Shown one piece after another: positions 61,392 to 64,000 of a DNA stretch of 64,000 nt. The notes under the pieces were generated by a model. It searched no databases, had not been told where the DNA came from, and saw only the letters and a list, made by a program, of their open reading frames with translations. Position numbers and translations under genes: made by a program. The number at the start of each line of letters is the position of its first letter. Positions within the stretch are counted from its first letter, which is position 1. This DNA comes from Streptomyces sp. CB02366. Its GTDB lineage: Bacteria; Actinomycetota; Actinomycetes; Streptomycetales; Streptomycetaceae. The stretch covers positions 1 to 64,000 of the forward strand of contig NZ_LIVT01000005.1 of NCBI RefSeq assembly GCF_001905905.1. The letters run 5' to 3'.

Positions 61392-62291
61392 GTGAGGATC
61401 AAGCGCACCAACAACCGCTCCGCAACGGCGAGACGCGCCCGGAACACGGCCGTCATCGCGGGGCTCGCCGCCGTCGCGGCGCTGGCCATCCCCACCGCGA
61501 ACGCCGACACACCCCGTACGTTCAGCGCCGACCAGCTGACCGCGGCGAGCGACGCCGTGCTCGGCGCCGACATCGCGGGCACCGCCTGGAACATCGACCC
61601 GCAGTCCAAGCGCCTCGTCGTGACCGTCGACAGCACGGTCTCACAGGCCGAGATCAACCGGATCAAGAAGTCGGCGGGCGTCAACGCCGACGCGCTGCGC
61701 GTCGAACGCACCCCGGGCAAGTTCACCAAGCTCATCTCCGGCGGCGACGCCATCTACTCCGGCACCGGGCGCTGTTCCCTCGGCTTCAACGTCCGCAGCG
61801 GCACCACCTACTACTTCCTCACCGCCGGCCACTGCACCGACGGCGCGACCACCTGGTACGCGAACTCGGCCCGCACCACGGTGCTCGGCTCGACCTCCGG
61901 ATCGAGCTTCCCCAACAACGACTACGGCATCGTGCGCTACACCAACACCACCATCCCCAAGGACGGCACGGTGGGCGGCCAGGACATCACCAGCGCCGCC
62001 AACGCCACCGTCGGCATGTCCGTGACCCGCCGCGGCTCCACCACCGGCACCCACAGCGGCTCGGTCACCGGCCTTAACGCCACCGTCAACTACGGGGGCG
62101 GCGACGTCGTCTACGGCATGATCCGCACCAACGTGTGCGCCGAGCCCGGCGACTCCGGCGGTCCGCTCTACTCCGGCACCCGGGCGATCGGTCTCACCTC
62201 CGGCGGCAGCGGCAACTGCTCCTCCGGCGGAACGACCTTCTTCCAGCCGGTCACCGAGGCGCTGAGCGCCTACGGCGTCAGCGTGTACTGA
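61392..62291 (+). CDS. sprB: Streptogrisin B precursor (secreted serine protease)
   Basis: The 299-residue prepro-protein has a Sec/Tat-type signal (RIKRTNNRS then a hydrophobic stretch ending in PTANA), a propeptide of about 75 residues (TPRTFSADQLTAASDAVLGA and after), and a mature chymotrypsin-fold enzyme starting ISGGDAIYSGTGRCSLGF. His (TAGHC), Asp (NNDYGIV) and Ser (GDSGGPLY) form the triad. Length and sequence are, from memory, almost those of S. griseus SGPB. GTG with GGAGG upstream is the start; the longer frame upstream is rejected. A perfect palindromic terminator follows. Confidence 0.96.
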   Translation: MRIKRTNNRSATARRARNTAVIAGLAAVAALAIPTANADTPRTFSADQLTAASDAVLGADIAGTAWNIDPQSKRLVVTVDSTVSQAEINRIKKSAGVNADALRVERTPGKFTKLISGGDAIYSGTGRCSLGFNVRSGTTYYFLTAGHCTDGATTWYANSARTTVLGSTSGSSFPNNDYGIVRYTNTTIPKDGTVGGQDITSAANATVGMSVTRRGSTTGTHSGSVTGLNATVNYGGGDVVYGMIRTNVCAEPGDSGGPLYSGTRAIGLTSGGSGNCSSGGTTFFQPVTEALSAYGVSVY

Positions 62292-62334
62292 CCGGCCCCG
62301 CCCCGGCCGGGTACGGAGCTGTCCGTACATACGT

Positions 62335-62362
62335 GCCCCCGTCCGGAATTCCGGACGGGGGC
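62335..62362. terminator. Terminator after sprB
   Basis: A perfect 28-bp palindrome, GCCCCCGTCCGGAATTCCGGACGGGGGC, lies 43 bp after the sprB stop. It can form a 12-bp stem with an AATT loop on either strand. Confidence 0.82.
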
Positions 62363-62489
62363 TCCCGCTCGCCGGGTGGCTCTTGAGAGGATGACGCCAC
62401 GACGGGTCGTCGCGACGGGGCGACAGAGGGCGCCGGGGGCGGGCGAGCCCCGGACCGCCCTCCGCTGGGCATCAGGGGGTAGCAGGTCC

Positions 62490-62969
62490 GTGTACCGCAT
62501 CGGAGTGACCGGTCACCGCTCCATCCCCGCCGAGGCCGAGGCCCATGTGCTCGCGGGACTGCGCGCCGCGCTCCACGACCGCGCAGGGGCGGTGCAGGCG
62601 CTCTCCAGCCTGGCGGTCGGCGCCGACCAGCTCTTCGCCGACCTCGCCCTCGCCCGCGGCGCCGAACTGACCGCCGTCATCCCCAGCGGCGACTACGAGG
62701 CGTGCTTCGAGAACGCCGTCGACCTCGCCCGCTACCGGACGCTCAAGGCGCGCGCCGCCCGGGAGGTGCGGCTCGGCTTCCCGCACTCCACCGACGAGGC
62801 GTACTACGCGGCCGGCGCCTACATCGCCGACCACTGCGACCGGCTGCTCGCGGTCTGGGACGGCCTCCCCGCCCGGGGGCTCGGCGGCACCGGCGACATC
62901 GTGACGTACGCCCGGACCCTCGGCCGCCCGGTCACGGTGATCTGGCGCGACGGCGTGCTGCGCGGCTGA
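62490..62969 (+). CDS. SLOG-fold (YpsA/DprA-like) putative nucleotide sensor
   Basis: The 159-residue protein has an N-terminal YRIGVTGHRSIP (2-13), a Rossmann-like LAVGADQLFADLALARGAEL (41-60), AVIPSGDYEACFENA, and a C-terminal LLAVWDGLPARGLGGTGDIV. This order is that of the SLOG superfamily (LOG, DprA, YpsA), whose members bind nucleotides. GTG at 62490 is chosen because conservation-like sequence begins there, with a GGGGGTAGCAGG upstream; the frame starts further back without such sequence. It is convergent with the SLATT-like gene, 43 bp apart. Confidence 0.78.
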   Translation: MYRIGVTGHRSIPAEAEAHVLAGLRAALHDRAGAVQALSSLAVGADQLFADLALARGAELTAVIPSGDYEACFENAVDLARYRTLKARAAREVRLGFPHSTDEAYYAAGAYIADHCDRLLAVWDGLPARGLGGTGDIVTYARTLGRPVTVIWRDGVLRG

Positions 62970-63012
62970 CCCCGGCCGGACCCGCCGCCGCCCCGGCGAC
63001 GGACCGGCCGGC

Positions 63013-63939
63013 TCACACCCGGTGCCGCACCAGCCAGTCGGTGTGCTCGGGCGACACGATCTGCTCCGTCTCGAACACCGCCGCGGGCCAGTGCCGCTCG
63101 GTGAGCGTGGTCTCCATGGCCGCCTGCATCGACTCCAGATCCTGCTCCACCAGCGAGTGCGCCGAGATCAGCGGATGGTGCCGGCGCATCTCGTTCCAGG
63201 CGAGACAGGCCGCCGCCGCCGCGGACAGCACCCTCGTCAGCCCGAACGACCTGCCCATCCCGAACGCCTGGAACGTGCTCAGGACCAGCGCCGGAAGCGT
63301 CAGCGCGACGATGGCGCCCGACCACACCAGCGCCCCGCGCCGGGAGGCGTGCCGGCGCCTGCGGTACCAGCGCCGCTGCTCGATGAGCCGGTCCCGCACG
63401 TAGGTCTCCTTGCGGACCGTGTACGCCTTGTTCCGCAACGCGCGCATCGACTCCGTGATGAGCCCGCCGGAATCCGGCAGCTCCTCGCGCGGATCGGCCC
63501 ACCCCACCTTCCGCAACTCCTGGAGGCCGTCCTCCAGACGGTTGGCGAACAGCGCCTCGGGATGCTCGGTCGTGCTGTCGAACGGAGCGCCGTGGACCGC
63601 GTACCGCCAGCAGTTGGACTTGATGAACTCGGCCGCCGAGCGGTTCAGCTGCCAGTGGGACTTCGCCTTGCGGTGGGAGGCGAGGAACGTGGTGAAGAGC
63701 ACGCCCAGATAGGCCAGCACCGCCGCGCCGTGCAGGACGCGGGCCGCCGGGCCGTCCTCGGCGGACCACGGCAGCGCCGCCGGGACCGTACCGGCCACGA
63801 GCAGCGCCAACTGCGCCCGCGTGGTGTTCACGGCCTCACGCTGCCGGGCCACCGCGACCGCGTCCGTGTGGTGGAACAGCGCGGGCAGGTCGTCGTTCCT
63901 GAAGACCATGGATCTCAGCGGCTCGGGCAGCGCCGTCAC
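63013..63939 (-). CDS. SLATT/DUF4231-type membrane protein
   Basis: The 308-residue protein has two pairs of membrane helices, residues 42-58 and 68-87, and 203-225 and 231-248. Between and after them are helical cytosolic parts (KAKSHWQLNRSAAEFIKSNC and RRWYRRRRHASRRGALVW, and VEQDLESMQAAMETTL). The organisation, a duplicated two-helix module with amphipathic linkers, is that of SLATT/DUF4231 proteins proposed to be pore-forming effectors. GTG is the start, preceded by GGAGGC. It lies tail to tail with the SLOG gene. Confidence 0.75.
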   Translation of the reverse strand: MTALPEPLRSMVFRNDDLPALFHHTDAVAVARQREAVNTTRAQLALLVAGTVPAALPWSAEDGPAARVLHGAAVLAYLGVLFTTFLASHRKAKSHWQLNRSAAEFIKSNCWRYAVHGAPFDSTTEHPEALFANRLEDGLQELRKVGWADPREELPDSGGLITESMRALRNKAYTVRKETYVRDRLIEQRRWYRRRRHASRRGALVWSGAIVALTLPALVLSTFQAFGMGRSFGLTRVLSAAAAACLAWNEMRRHHPLISAHSLVEQDLESMQAAMETTLTERHWPAAVFETEQIVSPEHTDWLVRHRV

Positions 63940-64000
63940 GGTCGCCTCCGTCTGCAGTTGTCGTGTGACCCGGCCGCACGTCCCCCTGCCCGTCCGGGGC

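Overview
The window comes from a Streptomyces chromosome, most likely of the S. griseus clade. The DNA is very GC-rich, with long spurious reading frames opposite almost every gene, and GTG/TTG starts are common. Gene content and order are those of the Streptomyces core. Near the right end lies a 299-codon streptogrisin B precursor whose mature sequence is, from memory, nearly that of S. griseus SGPB. The window opens in the 23S-5S spacer of an rRNA operon, followed by 5S rRNA and a strong terminator.

Positions 350-39500 are a housekeeping block whose backbone (HAD phosphatase, tlyA, nadK, recN, pyrG, Nudix, parA, scpA, scpB, rluB-like, cmk, der) is also recognisable in mycobacteria. Streptomyces-specific items are interleaved: an RG-rich TPR protein, an iron-box-linked ABC ATPase, PucR and MerR regulators, a GH15 glucosidase, a STAND/TPR protein, alanine dehydrogenase, and a ribbon-helix-helix (RHH) candidate between parA and scpA. 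Between the pseudouridine synthase and aroH-tyrA-cmk sits a compact NAD-metabolism operon: pnuC, nadR, an NrtR-type Nudix regulator and an ADP-ribosylglycohydrolase. It starts at a near-perfect palindrome. Two convergent COG3541-like nucleotidyltransferases lie at its end.

Positions 39500-50900 hold conserved hypotheticals, a glycosyltransferase pair, an I78-type protease inhibitor, a PAP2 phosphatase, a DHA2-type exporter, a glutaryl-CoA-dehydrogenase-like enzyme, a SepF-like division protein and a DUF5685 protein with a striking cysteine-rich tail.

Positions 50870-61160 form a nutrient-scavenging cluster: two solute-binding lipoproteins, two permeases, one ATPase, an FAD/NAD(P)-binding protein, two luciferase-type flavin monooxygenases and a DUF1684 protein. 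The composition parallels the Bacillus subtilis ytmI/tcyJKLMN organosulfur operon. A 23-codon leader ORF ending in Cys, of the type placed before sulfur genes in Streptomyces, precedes the divergent binding-protein gene. I infer cysteine-responsive uptake and oxidative dealkylation of an S-substituted cysteine or cystine-like compound.

The right end carries the streptogrisin B gene and a convergent pair, a SLOG-fold nucleotide-sensor candidate and a four-helix SLATT/DUF4231-type membrane protein. This resembles the SLOG-SLATT conflict systems and is the best candidate here for a poorly described system. No tRNA, CRISPR array, prophage or complete insertion sequence was seen; one small inverted-repeat element (28941-29044) is present.
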